Assembly (NCBI RefSeq): GCF_014653695.1
Contig: NZ_BNAR01000002.1
Location: forward strand, 806,001-870,000
Length of the DNA stretch: 64,000 nt
From: Lentzea cavernae
Lineage (GTDB): Bacteria > Actinomycetota > Actinomycetes > Mycobacteriales > Pseudonocardiaceae
Reading direction: 5' to 3'
Shown: piece by piece, positions 8,135-16,855 of the stretch
Position numbering within the stretch: position 1 is the first letter of the stretch
Layout: every line of letters starts with the position of its first letter
Notes under the pieces: generated by a model
Databases searched by the model: none
The model's input: the letters and a program-made list of their open reading frames with translations, nothing else
What the model was told of the DNA's origin: nothing
Translations under genes and position numbers: made by a program

Positions 8135-9169
8135 TCAGATCTTGCCCGTCGCGATGTCCGCCAGGTTCACGCGGGACGACTTGTAGTTCGCCACCGAGTG
8201 CGGGTCCTGCGGGCCCTGGAGCGGAACGACCTCGGAGCGGATCGGCAGGGCGGTCTCGGCGTCGACCGTCACCACGTGCGACCCCTCGCCCTTGCTCACC
8301 GCGGGTCCCGCCGCGAGCTTCATCACGGGCCTGCCCTCGAAGTCGGCCCTGTCGATGGTCACGTCCTTGATCGTCGACAGCAGCTTCAGCGATCCCGCGC
8401 GGATGTCGGGGTTGGCGGCGCCGATGAACAGCGCGTAGGTCGTGTTGCTCCACAGGGTGTTGTTGATGCCGTCCTCGAGCTCCTTGCCCGTCGGGCGCGG
8501 CTTGGCGGGAGGCACCTCCATGCCCTTCATGCGGAAGACCTCGGCCCTCTTCTCCTGCCCCTCCGCCCAGGACTTCTCCTGTTCGGCCGGGCTCCCCCCG
8601 AGCGCCCAGCAACAGCCCGCGCCGTTGACCATCGCGTTCCTGGCCTGTTCCAGATCACCGGTCGCGGCGAGGCGGGCGGCCCCCATCAGCCTGCGGTCGT
8701 AGTCCGTGGACAGGTCGGAACCCTTGGCGGCCGCCTGCGCGAGGGTCTTCGGCGAGTCGCCGTGGAAGGTCTGGCCCTTGTCGGTGTAGACGGTGTACCA
8801 GATGTACTGGGACTTGTCCGGTGCGAGGTTCGTGCGGACGATCAGCGACGAGTCACCGGTCACCGCCGCCGCCTTGACCTCGGAGGCCAGCTTCACGAGC
8901 GGGGACTCGACCGCCTGCGGTGCCGCGGCGGGAGGGGCGGGCGGGGGAACACTGCCGCCCGTCGTGCCCATCACCACCGCCGTCGCGACGGCCGCGGCGC
9001 CCAGTGCGGCGACGCCGGCCTTCGGCCAGGAGAACCAGCGCTTCGGGCGCACGACCGCGGCCACCGGCTCCGCCATCGCCGTCCGCAGCGCCGCGCGAGC
9101 GTCGTCGTAGGCTTCGGGGCCGGGGGAAGGCACGTCACGCAGCTTCTTCATCAGGTCCATCTCATCCAT
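8135..9169 (-). CDS. CU044_5270 family membrane protein (ECF partner)
   Basis: 344 residues from ATG 9169. It has a short cytoplasmic head, one membrane helix (about 46-68) and a large outer domain. The architecture and phrases such as YIWYTVYTDKG match the CU044_5270 family, which in actinobacteria is regularly encoded right after an ECF sigma factor. The sigma gene stops 11 bp upstream, so the two form one operon. By position it may act as the membrane-bound sensor or anti-sigma factor, but no zinc-finger anti-sigma motif is visible and the biochemical role is unproven. Confidence 0.75.
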   Translation of the reverse strand: MDEMDLMKKLRDVPSPGPEAYDDARAALRTAMAEPVAAVVRPKRWFSWPKAGVAALGAAAVATAVVMGTTGGSVPPPAPPAAAPQAVESPLVKLASEVKAAAVTGDSSLIVRTNLAPDKSQYIWYTVYTDKGQTFHGDSPKTLAQAAAKGSDLSTDYDRRLMGAARLAATGDLEQARNAMVNGAGCCWALGGSPAEQEKSWAEGQEKRAEVFRMKGMEVPPAKPRPTGKELEDGINNTLWSNTTYALFIGAANPDIRAGSLKLLSTIKDVTIDRADFEGRPVMKLAAGPAVSKGEGSHVVTVDAETALPIRSEVVPLQGPQDPHSVANYKSSRVNLADIATGKI

Positions 9170-9180
9170 GGGTTGTTCTT

Positions 9181-9735
9181 TCACGTTGTCGGTACCTGCA
9201 GCAGCGCGGCCACCTCGGGCGCCTCGCGCAGCGACTTGCGCGCCTGGTGCAACAGGCGGCGGGCCGTGCCGGCGGGGATGTCGAGCACCCGTCCGGCCTC
9301 GGCGACGGTCAGGTCCTCCCAGGCGACCAGGCTCAGCACCTCCCGCTCCTCCGGTCTGAGCCGTGCCAGTGCCGTGCGCAGCGATGCCTGCGCGTCCACG
9401 CGGGTGTCCACCGCGGGCCAGGGATCCCATCCGCTCGCCATGCGCGCCACGTCCGGTGCCGGGTCCTCCGCCGGCTCGGACCGCCAGTGCTGTCGCAGCC
9501 TGTTCAGCGCGACGCCGTACAGCCAGGGCCGGGCCCCGGGGTACGACCTGTCGTAGCTCGCACGGGAGGCGTACGCCGCCACCCACACGTCACCGAGCAC
9601 GTCCTCGGCGGTCTGACGCCCCACCCTGCGCGCGAGGTAGCCGCCGATCGCGCTCTCGTGACGGCTGACCACTTCCACGAAGGCGTCGGTGTCCCCGCGC
9701 AGTGATCTGCCGATCAGTTCAGCGTCTGACGACAT
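9181..9735 (-). CDS. ECF RNA polymerase sigma factor
   Basis: 184 residues from ATG 9735, which follows GAGGAGC; an upstream in-frame start at 9780 is less likely because it lacks a ribosome site. Sigma region 2 is seen at AFVEVVSRHESAIGGYLARR and AEDVLGDVWVAAY, and region 4 at LRPEEREVLSLVAWEDLT followed by the HTH AEAGRVLDIPAGTARRLL. It is the first gene of a two-gene operon with the CU044_5270 protein. The gap 9736-9860 should contain its promoter; I see no clear self-type ECF promoter there. Confidence 0.92.
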   Translation of the reverse strand: MSSDAELIGRSLRGDTDAFVEVVSRHESAIGGYLARRVGRQTAEDVLGDVWVAAYASRASYDRSYPGARPWLYGVALNRLRQHWRSEPAEDPAPDVARMASGWDPWPAVDTRVDAQASLRTALARLRPEEREVLSLVAWEDLTVAEAGRVLDIPAGTARRLLHQARKSLREAPEVAALLQVPTT

Positions 9736-9860
9736 GGAGCTCCTCGGGTTCTGCTTCCCTTTCCACCCCGTAGTTGTCAACTCGCGCCGAAAGCGTTCAG
9801 GTTGCTCTTCCGCGAACCGATCGCGCTGGTCAACGCACGTGGGAGCAGCTACTGCGCTCG

Positions 9861-10553
9861 CTAGCCGTGTGACCGCATCCGCGTCAGCAGGTGGTGTTCG
9901 GCCACGTCGAAGTACTTCCGCAGCGCCTCGCCGGCCGCGGCCACCTCGCCGTCGTCGGCGAGCGCGAGGATCTCGCGGTTGAGCAGCACGTAGTTCTCGT
10001 GGAACTCGCGCGGGTCGCCCATGTGCAGGAACATCAGGCGCAGCTCGGCGAGCAGCCGCTGCACCTCCTCGTCAAGGCGGGCGCTGCCTACAAGGCCGGT
10101 GATGGCCTGGTGGAACCTCATGTTGCCGGTGGCGACGTCGTTCCAGCGCTCCGCCTCCGCGGACTCCTTCTGGAACCGCACGGCGTCGCGCACCTTCTGC
10201 CGTTTGTCCTCCGGCGCTGTGGGCCACGCGTTCAGGGCGCCGCTCTCGATCACGCGTCGCGCGGCGTAGAGGTCCACGACGTCCGCCTCGCCCGGTGTGC
10301 GCACGAAGACGCCTCTGCTGTGCTCGTGCACCAGAAGCCGTTCGCGCGTGAGGAGTCTGAACGCCTCCCGCAGAGTGTTGCGCGAGACGCCGAGCGCCGT
10401 GCGGAGCACTTCCTCCGACAGGCGGGTGCCCGGCAGGAGGTCGCCCTCCATGACGCGCGTCCTGACGAAGTCCGCCACGCGTTCCGCCGTGCTCACCCTG
10501 CCCAGCACGACGTCCTCGGCGGCCAGGGAGGCGAGCCAGTCGGCGCCCGTCAC
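9861..10553 (-). CDS. GntR/FadR-type regulator (FCD domain)
   Basis: 230 residues from the GTG at 10553. The winged helix is at the N-terminus (GDLLPGTRLSEEVLRTALGVSRNTLREAFRLL) and is followed by the all-helical FCD ligand-binding domain, with the metal-site pattern of acidic and His residues (FHQAITGL, LNREI, AEHHLLTRM). Its start overlaps the MFS stop by 4 bases (GTGA), so translation is coupled to the MFS gene and the regulator is the last gene of the amidohydrolase cassette. FCD proteins usually sense small carboxylates, which fits a hydrolysis pathway releasing an acid. Confidence 0.88.
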   Translation of the reverse strand: MTGADWLASLAAEDVVLGRVSTAERVADFVRTRVMEGDLLPGTRLSEEVLRTALGVSRNTLREAFRLLTRERLLVHEHSRGVFVRTPGEADVVDLYAARRVIESGALNAWPTAPEDKRQKVRDAVRFQKESAEAERWNDVATGNMRFHQAITGLVGSARLDEEVQRLLAELRLMFLHMGDPREFHENYVLLNREILALADDGEVAAAGEALRKYFDVAEHHLLTRMRSHG

Positions 10554-11785
10554 GCGATCACCTCGCGCCCGGCGGTGCGGAAGCCGCCGGTCCAGTAGAA
10601 CAACGGCGTGACGGCGGCGACGAGGGCGAGCACCAGCATCGCCGGTGTCAGGCCGGCCACCTCGGCCAGGACCGTGCCGGCGACCGCGCCGAGCGGGACG
10701 GTCGCCACCGTCACGGCGTTCACCAGGGCGCTCACCCTGCCGAGCATCGCGGGCTTGGTTCGCCGTTGCCGCAACGAGAGCAGGATCGTGGCCCACGCGG
10801 TGGCCGCCGCGCCGAAGACGAACTGGTACGTGAGCAGGAGTTCGAACGGTCTGCCCAGCGAGGCGGCGGGGATCAGGAACAGCGCGCCGGCCGCCACCGA
10901 CGCGCACACCGCGCACGCGAGCCCCGCGCCGAGTCTGCGGGCCGCCCACGCCGATCCCGCGGCGCCGAGCACGGCGCCGAGGCTGAACGCGGACATGGTC
11001 ACGCCGACCTGACCGGGCCGCAGCAGGAGTTGCTGGTAGGCGTAGACGAAGAAGAGTGCGCCGATCCCGCTGCCGGCGAGGTTCAGGGTCGCGGTGCCGA
11101 GGAGGCTGCGGCGGAGCACCAGGTCCTCGCGCAGGCAACGCAGGGCGTCGCGGAGCTGGTGGTGCACGGGCTTGCCCGCCTCGCCCTGTGCGCGGGTGCG
11201 CAACGCGGGCGCCTTCGCGGCGGCGATGACGGCGGCCGAGACCACGAAGGCGGCGGCGTTGAGCAGGAGCGCGAGTGGGGCGGCCACCACGGCGACGACC
11301 AGGCCGCCCAACCCGGGTCCCGCGATGCGGACCAGGTTGAGCAGGCCGGAGCGGGTGGCGTTGGCCTTCTCGAGGCGCGGCGCGGGCACCAGTGCGGGGA
11401 TCGCGGTCTCCGCGGCGGAGTCGAACACCGCCGACGCGACGCCGAGCACGGCCGCGAGGACGTACAGGACCCAGATCGACTGCAGACCCGACGCGATCGC
11501 CGCGGCCGCGGCGAGGAGCGCGCACGCGCGGACGAAGTCCATGGACACGAGCACGGAACGCAGCCGCGCGCGGTCGATGAGCACTCCTCCGAACGGGCCC
11601 AGCAGCGCCGCCGGCAGGAACTCCGCCACGAGCAGCAGGGTCGCCGAGCCGATGCCGGCCCCGAAGGCCAGGATCGCGACGGCGGGCAGGAGCACCACCG
11701 TGATCTGGGTGCCGGTGGTGCTGATCGCCTGTGCCACCAGCAGGAGCCACCAGTCGTGCGCGAGCCGCTCCCGGTCAGGCCGCAC
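10550..11785 (-). CDS. MFS transporter
   Basis: 411 residues with about twelve membrane helices. The GxLxDRxxxR loop between helices 2 and 3 is present (FGGVLIDRARLRSV), as in the DHA3/MefA-like branch of drug and metabolite exporters (MFS_3/MFS_1). It starts 78 bp after the esterase stop on the same strand and is coupled to the GntR gene by a 4-base overlap. Being in a cassette with an amidohydrolase and an esterase, it may export a product or import the substrate; the branch favours export. Confidence 0.87.
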   Translation of the reverse strand: MRPDRERLAHDWWLLLVAQAISTTGTQITVVLLPAVAILAFGAGIGSATLLLVAEFLPAALLGPFGGVLIDRARLRSVLVSMDFVRACALLAAAAAIASGLQSIWVLYVLAAVLGVASAVFDSAAETAIPALVPAPRLEKANATRSGLLNLVRIAGPGLGGLVVAVVAAPLALLLNAAAFVVSAAVIAAAKAPALRTRAQGEAGKPVHHQLRDALRCLREDLVLRRSLLGTATLNLAGSGIGALFFVYAYQQLLLRPGQVGVTMSAFSLGAVLGAAGSAWAARRLGAGLACAVCASVAAGALFLIPAASLGRPFELLLTYQFVFGAAATAWATILLSLRQRRTKPAMLGRVSALVNAVTVATVPLGAVAGTVLAEVAGLTPAMLVLALVAAVTPLFYWTGGFRTAGREVIA

Positions 11786-11863
11786 CGCCGCACCCCCTTC
11801 GCGTCGAAGGAAGTCTGGCCGTTCGCGGTCAGATGCGCGAGCGTCGTGCCGGCCGAGGAGGAC

Positions 11864-12733
11864 TCACCGCGTGTGGCAGGCCTTGAGGTAGCTGAGGAAG
11901 GACGCCTGCACGCCCGTGACGTGCGTTCCCTGGAGCATCGCGCGGGACACGTTCGGCGCCCACCCCTTGGCGTGCAGCTCCTCGACCACCGCCAGCACGT
12001 TGCGCGCGAGTGCGCGGTAGACGGCGATCTCGCCCAGCGTCTCGGCTTCGTTCAGGGTGATGTGCAGCAGCGGAGCGGCCGAGTCCTCGGCGTGTTCCGG
12101 GAACGCGCGCAACAACTCGAAGACCTGACTGGCGGGACCCGTGACGCCGGGGCTGCCGGCACCGATCGTGGCGAACAGGGACGTTTCGCGGAGCCACGCG
12201 TAGAGGGCGAACAGACCGCCGTAGGAGTAGCCGAAGAGGCCGTGACCCGTGTCGCTCACGCGGAAACGCTCCCGCAGCAAGGGGTGCAGCTCGTTCGTGA
12301 GGAAGTCGAGGAACACGTCCGCGTGGCTGTCCGCGAGCTCCGCGAGGAAGGCGTCCATGTGCTCCTGGGTGAGGGTGCCCGCGTCGCGGGCCGTCGCCAG
12401 GGCCGCCTTCACCTCGTCGCTCACCGGTTCCCCCGGTGGCACGAGATCGCGGTTGCGCAGCTCTGACCAGTTCGCCGCCTCCGCGCCCGCGTAACCGACG
12501 CTCACCTGGACGTACGGCGCGACGGACAGGTACGGGTCCGCCTGCGTCACGACGAGCGGCGCCGTGAACCCCACGGTCCAGTTGCCGTCCAACACGTAGA
12601 TCAGCGGCATCGACTCGCTCGACTCGGCGTAACCGGGAGGCGTGGTGACCCAGACGCCGTAACGATGCCCGGACCGCGCCGTGACCTCCAGGTACTCGGT
12701 GTCCGGCAGGCAGCCGTGCAACATGGTGCTCAT
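11864..12733 (-). CDS. Alpha/beta-hydrolase esterase (Fes/IroE-like)
   Basis: 289 residues from ATG 12733. It is an enterochelin-esterase-like alpha/beta hydrolase: PLIYVLDGNW strand, nucleophile elbow GYSYGG inside GLFGYSYGGLFALYAW, and a late conserved His in GTHVTG. No signal peptide, so it acts in the cytoplasm. Its start codon overlaps the amidohydrolase stop (ATGA at 12730-12733), showing tight coupling. The likely role is hydrolysis of an ester in the same compound that the amidohydrolase attacks, but the substrate is unknown; siderophore genes are not present nearby. Confidence 0.82.
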   Translation of the reverse strand: MSTMLHGCLPDTEYLEVTARSGHRYGVWVTTPPGYAESSESMPLIYVLDGNWTVGFTAPLVVTQADPYLSVAPYVQVSVGYAGAEAANWSELRNRDLVPPGEPVSDEVKAALATARDAGTLTQEHMDAFLAELADSHADVFLDFLTNELHPLLRERFRVSDTGHGLFGYSYGGLFALYAWLRETSLFATIGAGSPGVTGPASQVFELLRAFPEHAEDSAAPLLHITLNEAETLGEIAVYRALARNVLAVVEELHAKGWAPNVSRAMLQGTHVTGVQASFLSYLKACHTR

Positions 12734-13953
12734 CGAATGTCCTTCACGGTAAGACCGCCCTTGACCACGAGGGCGGCCATCTGGGGGTCGGCGAACGCCT
12801 TGGCGTCCTTCAGGGGGTTGCTCTGCCAGGCGACCAGGTCGGCCCGCATGCCGGCCCGGATCTGGCCCACGGTCTCGCCGAGGCCGAGGATGTCCGCGTT
12901 GACGCGGGTCGCGGCCACCAGGGCCTGCATGGGCGACTCCAGCTCGGAGCGCAGGCGGAGTTCCTCTCCCCTGCGCCGCTGGTGGGGTCCGATGAGGTCC
13001 GAGCCCAGGCCGATCCGCAGGCCCGCCGCGCGGGCGGTCCTCAGCGCGGACGCCATCCGGTCGCGGACCCCGGCGACGCGATCCTTCGTCGCCGGGTCCA
13101 GGTCCATGCTCTCGCCGCCCAGGATCTGGTCGACCACGGCGAACGTGGGCACCAGCGCGACGTCGTGCTCGCGCATCAGGGCCGCGGTCGGCTCGTCGAT
13201 GTCGGTGCCGTGCTCCACGCACCGGGCTCCGGCCCGCACGGCGTTGCGGATGCCCGCGTTGTTGTGCGCGTGCACCGTCACGTAGGTGCCGCGCGCCGCT
13301 GCTTCCTCCACGGCGACGGCGATCTCCTCGACCGTGAACTGGGTGTCGGACAGGTTGTCGTGCCGCCCGACCACACCGCCGGTGACGCACAGCTTGAGGA
13401 AGGTCGCGCCCCGGCGGAACGACTCGCGGACGTTGCGCCGCAGCTCGTCGGCGTTGCCGGACATGAGGGACAGGGCGCAGAGCCCGGGCACGTGGTGCTC
13501 GGGCCACAGTTCGGTCGGCTCCCACTCGGCTCCGTAGTAGCCGTGCCCGCCGGTCTGGCACTGGACGGGGCCGCAGCTCAGCACGCGGGGCCCGCGGACC
13601 TTGCCCTTCGCGATCACGTCCACGACGCCGCCGTCGACGCCGCCCACGTCGCGCACCGTCGTGAAGCCCGCGTCCAGGGCGTGGCCCGCGGTCGCGAAGA
13701 TGTCGGCGGCGATCTCGGCCACCGACAGCTGGAAGCCGAACTGGGCCCTGATCGGGCTGGAGAGGCCCAGGTGCACGTGGGCGTCGATGAGGCCCGGCGT
13801 CAGGAGCCTGCCGTCCAGGTCCACGGTCCTCGCGCCCGCCGGAGCGCTGCCGATCGCCGTGATGACGTCGTCCGTCACGCGGACGTCGACCGCCGACGGC
13901 TCGCCGCCGGAACCATCCGCGACCAGCCCGCCGGCAAACCACACGTCCGTCAA
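12730..13953 (-). CDS. Metal-dependent amidohydrolase (imidazolonepropionase/prolidase-like)
   Basis: 407 residues. The start appears to be TTG at 13953 after GGGAGTCTCC. All metal-site elements of the dinuclear amidohydrolase class are visible: HxH in DAHVHLG, a carbamylation-type Lys in FLKLCVTGG, His in VTVHAHNN, His in CVEHGTD and Asp in GLGSDLIG. This is the subgroup of cytosolic Xaa-Pro dipeptidase-like and ochratoxinase-like enzymes that split amide bonds. It heads a four-gene leftward unit (amidohydrolase, esterase, MFS, GntR). A TetR gene starts 73 bp away in the opposite direction and may control the unit too. Confidence 0.85.
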   Translation of the reverse strand: MTDVWFAGGLVADGSGGEPSAVDVRVTDDVITAIGSAPAGARTVDLDGRLLTPGLIDAHVHLGLSSPIRAQFGFQLSVAEIAADIFATAGHALDAGFTTVRDVGGVDGGVVDVIAKGKVRGPRVLSCGPVQCQTGGHGYYGAEWEPTELWPEHHVPGLCALSLMSGNADELRRNVRESFRRGATFLKLCVTGGVVGRHDNLSDTQFTVEEIAVAVEEAAARGTYVTVHAHNNAGIRNAVRAGARCVEHGTDIDEPTAALMREHDVALVPTFAVVDQILGGESMDLDPATKDRVAGVRDRMASALRTARAAGLRIGLGSDLIGPHQRRRGEELRLRSELESPMQALVAATRVNADILGLGETVGQIRAGMRADLVAWQSNPLKDAKAFADPQMAALVVKGGLTVKDIR

Positions 13954-14026
13954 GGAGACTCCCGCTGACTACCCTCGAGCGCTGACCCGACCACCCGGCC
14001 GATTTATCCAATGGAAAACTACTGAG

Positions 14027-14596
14027 ATGCTCAAGTCAACAGCTCGCGACAGATTGCTCGCGCGATTGATGAGCTCCTTCGGCGAGGAGCTGCCGCCCCG
14101 GAGCACGTCCCTGCGCGAGATCGCGGCGCGGGCCGGGACGAGTCACGCGTTGCTGCGCTACCACTTCGGATCGCACGAGGGCGTGCTGGCGGCGATGCTC
14201 GTGGCCCAGCGCGCGCAGGACAACGACACCCTGACCAGGGAGTCCGCCACCGCCGGTTTCGCGGAGCTCGTCGAGAGGGTCTGGGAGCTCTACACGGATC
14301 CGGGGCGGATCGCGCGGGTGCGGGGTTTCTTCCTCGTGGCCGGGATCGCGGCTCAGGAGCCGGAGGCGTTCGAGGACTTCACCGCGTCCCTGGACGACCT
14401 GGGGTCGCTGCTGACGGAGGTGGCGCGGCGTGATGGCGCTTCCGAGCAGGAGGCGGCTCTGCGCGTCACGGTCACGATCGCCGCGCTCCGGGGGCTGCTG
14501 CTGCAGCAGGTGCTGACCCCCGGCTTCCACGCAGAACCCGCGCTCCGGCTCGTCCTGCAGCTCGGTTCCCCGCCCTCTCAGCACCTCACCCAGTAG
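14027..14596 (+). CDS. TetR family transcriptional regulator
   Basis: 189 residues from ATG 14027. The HTH reads TSLREIAARAGTSHALLRYHFGSHEGVLAAML, a normal TetR recognition region. The start has only a weak ribosome site, and the region just upstream (13995-14026) is unusually AT-rich, as expected of a promoter. It is divergent from the amidohydrolase cassette, which makes it a second likely regulator of those genes besides the GntR protein. The last 19 bases overlap the convergent depolymerase gene. Ligand unknown. Confidence 0.87.
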   Translation: MLKSTARDRLLARLMSSFGEELPPRSTSLREIAARAGTSHALLRYHFGSHEGVLAAMLVAQRAQDNDTLTRESATAGFAELVERVWELYTDPGRIARVRGFFLVAGIAAQEPEAFEDFTASLDDLGSLLTEVARRDGASEQEAALRVTVTIAALRGLLLQQVLTPGFHAEPALRLVLQLGSPPSQHLTQ

Positions 14597-15819
14597 TTCG
14601 GCGCGGTCTGCTTGAGGGTGCTGGTGGTGAAGGTGTTCCACAGACCGAGCGCCTGGTTGGAGCCCAGCGCGTAGGTCTGGCCGAGGTTGGCGTAAGCCCG
14701 TCCGGCGACGGTGTGGGCGTAGTTGCTGGCGGTCACGCACGCAGGAGGCGGCGTGGTCGTGGTCGTCGTGGTGGTCGTCGTCGTGGTCGTGGTCGTGGGG
14801 CCACCGTTGCTCAGCGCCTTCACCATGTTCACCACGGCGGCCATCTGCGGGCCGGTCTTGAGCGCGTACTGCGGCGCCTGGTAGCCCCACCAGTCCCAGC
14901 AGCCGCGCGGGTTTCCGGTCATCGTGGTGGCCTGCGGGTAGAGCACGATCATGTTGTTGGTGTCGGCGTACTCGTTGAGGTAGGCCTTGTCCATCAACGC
15001 GTTGCCGACCAGGCCGAAGTACTGGTAGCACCCGTGCAACGTCACCATCAGCTTGCACGGCCCGGTCTCGCACACCCTGGGCACGTACGCGAAACCCTCG
15101 CGTCCCATGCTGATCGACGTCGCGTTGCCGCCGGGCGCGTAGGTGTTCTGGTCGAACTGGACGAGCTTGCCGGACAACGTGGAGGCGGCCGGGTTCACCT
15201 GACCGAACAGGTGTCCCAGCATCTCGCGCACCGGGTCGGCCGTACCGCACTTGTTGACGTACGGCGACGACGTGGCTCCGCAGGCGTTTGGGCCGATCGG
15301 GCTGACCCACGCGTGCCCGGCGGCACTGCTGTTGTTGTAGACGACCCTGGCGCCGAAGTCGCGGTAGTAGGTGGCGAGGTCGTCGTTGACCACGCGGTCG
15401 ACCGTGTCGTCGGCGGTGCCGTGGAAGAGCCACACCGGGTCACCGGACAGGTTCGCCGGCGGGTCGACGGTGCCCGCCGCCGCACGCGTGCGGGTCAGCT
15501 GTTCCAGTTCGGCGGGGGTCTTGCGGGCCTGGATCGTGTCCATGCACGCGAGCAGGGCGGTGTTCAGGTTGTTCTGCGCGCAGTCGTAGGCGCCGGCGGA
15601 GAAGATGCCCGCGCCCTGGAACAGGCCCGAGTACGCGACGTGGAGCTGGTTCGCCATGAAGCCACCGGACGACAACCCGCTGACGTAGGTGCCGGTGACG
15701 TTGTACTTGGTGAGCGGGCCAGACTGCGGTGGCGGGACCGCCGCCAGCGAGATCGACAGGGAAGCCGCGGCCAGGCCACTGGCCGCCGCGAGCGCCAGGA
15801 GCACGTTCCTCAATCGCAT
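14578..15819 (-). CDS. Secreted PHB depolymerase-like esterase
   Basis: 413 residues from ATG 15819, preceded by GGAGG. A Sec signal peptide (1-27) is followed by the catalytic domain with the lipase box GLSSG at 48-52 (Ser50) and the WLFHGTADDTV loop with the catalytic Asp. A run of about 15 threonines then links to a 50-residue C-terminal domain (ASNYAHTVAGRAY, NYWVRC) closed by a Cys pair. This is the layout of extracellular short-chain polyhydroxyalkanoate depolymerases: catalytic domain, Thr-rich linker, polymer-binding domain. Several further Cys residues suggest disulfides. It stands alone and is divergent from the phzF-like gene. Confidence 0.87.
   Translation of the reverse strand: MRLRNVLLALAAASGLAAASLSISLAAVPPPQSGPLTKYNVTGTYVSGLSSGGFMANQLHVAYSGLFQGAGIFSAGAYDCAQNNLNTALLACMDTIQARKTPAELEQLTRTRAAAGTVDPPANLSGDPVWLFHGTADDTVDRVVNDDLATYYRDFGARVVYNNSSAAGHAWVSPIGPNACGATSSPYVNKCGTADPVREMLGHLFGQVNPAASTLSGKLVQFDQNTYAPGGNATSISMGREGFAYVPRVCETGPCKLMVTLHGCYQYFGLVGNALMDKAYLNEYADTNNMIVLYPQATTMTGNPRGCWDWWGYQAPQYALKTGPQMAAVVNMVKALSNGGPTTTTTTTTTTTTTTTPPPACVTASNYAHTVAGRAYANLGQTYALGSNQALGLWNTFTTSTLKQTAPNYWVRC
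14753..14800. repeat. GGT/GTC triplet repeat coding for poly-Thr linker
   Basis: An imperfect triplet tract (read on the minus strand as ACC/ACG codons) encodes the threonine linker of the depolymerase. Mixed codons keep it from being a pure microsatellite, but length change by slippage is possible and would alter linker length without a frameshift. Confidence 0.7.
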
Positions 15820-15858
15820 GTGTTCGCCTCCGTCATTGCAGGCAGGACGTGCGATCAA

Positions 15859-15875
15859 CGGTAAAAGCCGGTAAA
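15859..15875. promoter_or_regulatory. Helically phased CGGTAAA direct repeats between divergent genes
   Basis: CGGTAAA occurs at 15859-15865 and again at 15869-15875, a spacing of exactly 10 bp, one helical turn. The pair lies 40 bp upstream of the depolymerase start and 69 bp upstream of the phzF-like start, so it may be an activator or repressor site for either. It is the only AT-rich patch in this gap. No regulator is assigned. Confidence 0.35.
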
Positions 15876-15943
15876 TGGCCCGCACCACGTGTGACGCCGC
15901 CATCTCGTGCGGTGACCAGACGTCGGACGGCACCATTGACACC

Positions 15944-16774
15944 ATGCGGACGTTCAGCCAGGTCGACGTTTTCACCGACGAGTTCATGAAGGGCAACGCG
16001 CTCGCGGTCGTGCACGACGCGGAAGGCCTCACCACGGAGCAGATGGCGGCGTTCGCGAACTGGACGAACCTCGCCGAGACGACATTCCTCCTCCCGCCGT
16101 CCGACCCCGCCGCCGACTACCGGGTGCGGATCTTCACGGTCAGCCGCGAGCTTCCGTTCGCGGGCCACCCGACGCTCGGGTCCGCCCACGCGTGGCTGAC
16201 CGCCGGAGGCACCCCGCGCGACCCGGACCGGCTGGCCCAGGAGTGCGGCGCCGGACTGGTGGAGGTGCGCCGGGACGGCTCGCGGCTCGCGTTCGCCGCC
16301 CCTCCCCTGCTGCGCGGTGGCCCGGTCGGGAACCCGGAGGCCCTGGCGGCGGCGCTGGGGATCGCGCCGGACGAGATCGTGGGCACGCAGTGGGCCGACA
16401 ACGGACCGGGCTGGGCGGCGGTGCTGCTGCGTTCCGCCGAGGCCGTGCTGGCCCTGCGGCCCGACTACCAGCGGTTCGGCGAGTTCACCGGAATCGGTGC
16501 GGTCGGGCCGCACCCGGAAGGCGGTGACGCCGCCTTCGAGGTGCGCGCCTTCGTGTTCGAGGGCAGCCGGTACGAGGAGGACCCCGTGACGGGCAGCCTC
16601 AACGCCGCGATCGCCCAGTGGCTGATCCCCGCCGGAATCGCCCGGGAGCAGTACGTCGCGGCCCAGGGCACCGCGCTCGGCAGACGAGGGCGAATCCACC
16701 TCTCCCAGGCGGACGGGGAGATCTGGGTCGGCGGGAGCACAGTGGCGGGCATCACCGGATGGGTGACCCTCTGA
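15944..16774 (+). CDS. PhzF family epimerase/isomerase-like protein
   Basis: 276 residues from ATG 15944. The N-terminal part has the PhzF fold signature (QVDVFTDEFMKGNALAVV), the catalytic glutamate Glu45 in NLAETTFLLPP, and FTVSRELPFAGHPTLGSAHAW; the second half repeats the fold with DPVTGSLNAAIAQWL. PhzF-type proteins isomerise a double bond or epimerise small acids; only true PhzF makes phenazines, and no other phenazine gene is nearby, so the substrate is open. Single gene with 124 bp upstream and 81 bp to the next gene. Confidence 0.9.
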   Translation: MRTFSQVDVFTDEFMKGNALAVVHDAEGLTTEQMAAFANWTNLAETTFLLPPSDPAADYRVRIFTVSRELPFAGHPTLGSAHAWLTAGGTPRDPDRLAQECGAGLVEVRRDGSRLAFAAPPLLRGGPVGNPEALAAALGIAPDEIVGTQWADNGPGWAAVLLRSAEAVLALRPDYQRFGEFTGIGAVGPHPEGGDAAFEVRAFVFEGSRYEEDPVTGSLNAAIAQWLIPAGIAREQYVAAQGTALGRRGRIHLSQADGEIWVGGSTVAGITGWVTL

Positions 16775-16855
16775 TCGTCCTCTGAGGAGCGCGTACCCAC
16801 TGCTCACGGGGTTCAAACGTTGTTCTTGATCGGGTTCGGATGACACACTTCGAAC

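Noticed and set aside
15944..16774. Phenazine biosynthesis cluster suggested by the PhzF-like gene
   Set aside because: No other phz gene is present; the family is broad and found in many organisms without phenazines.
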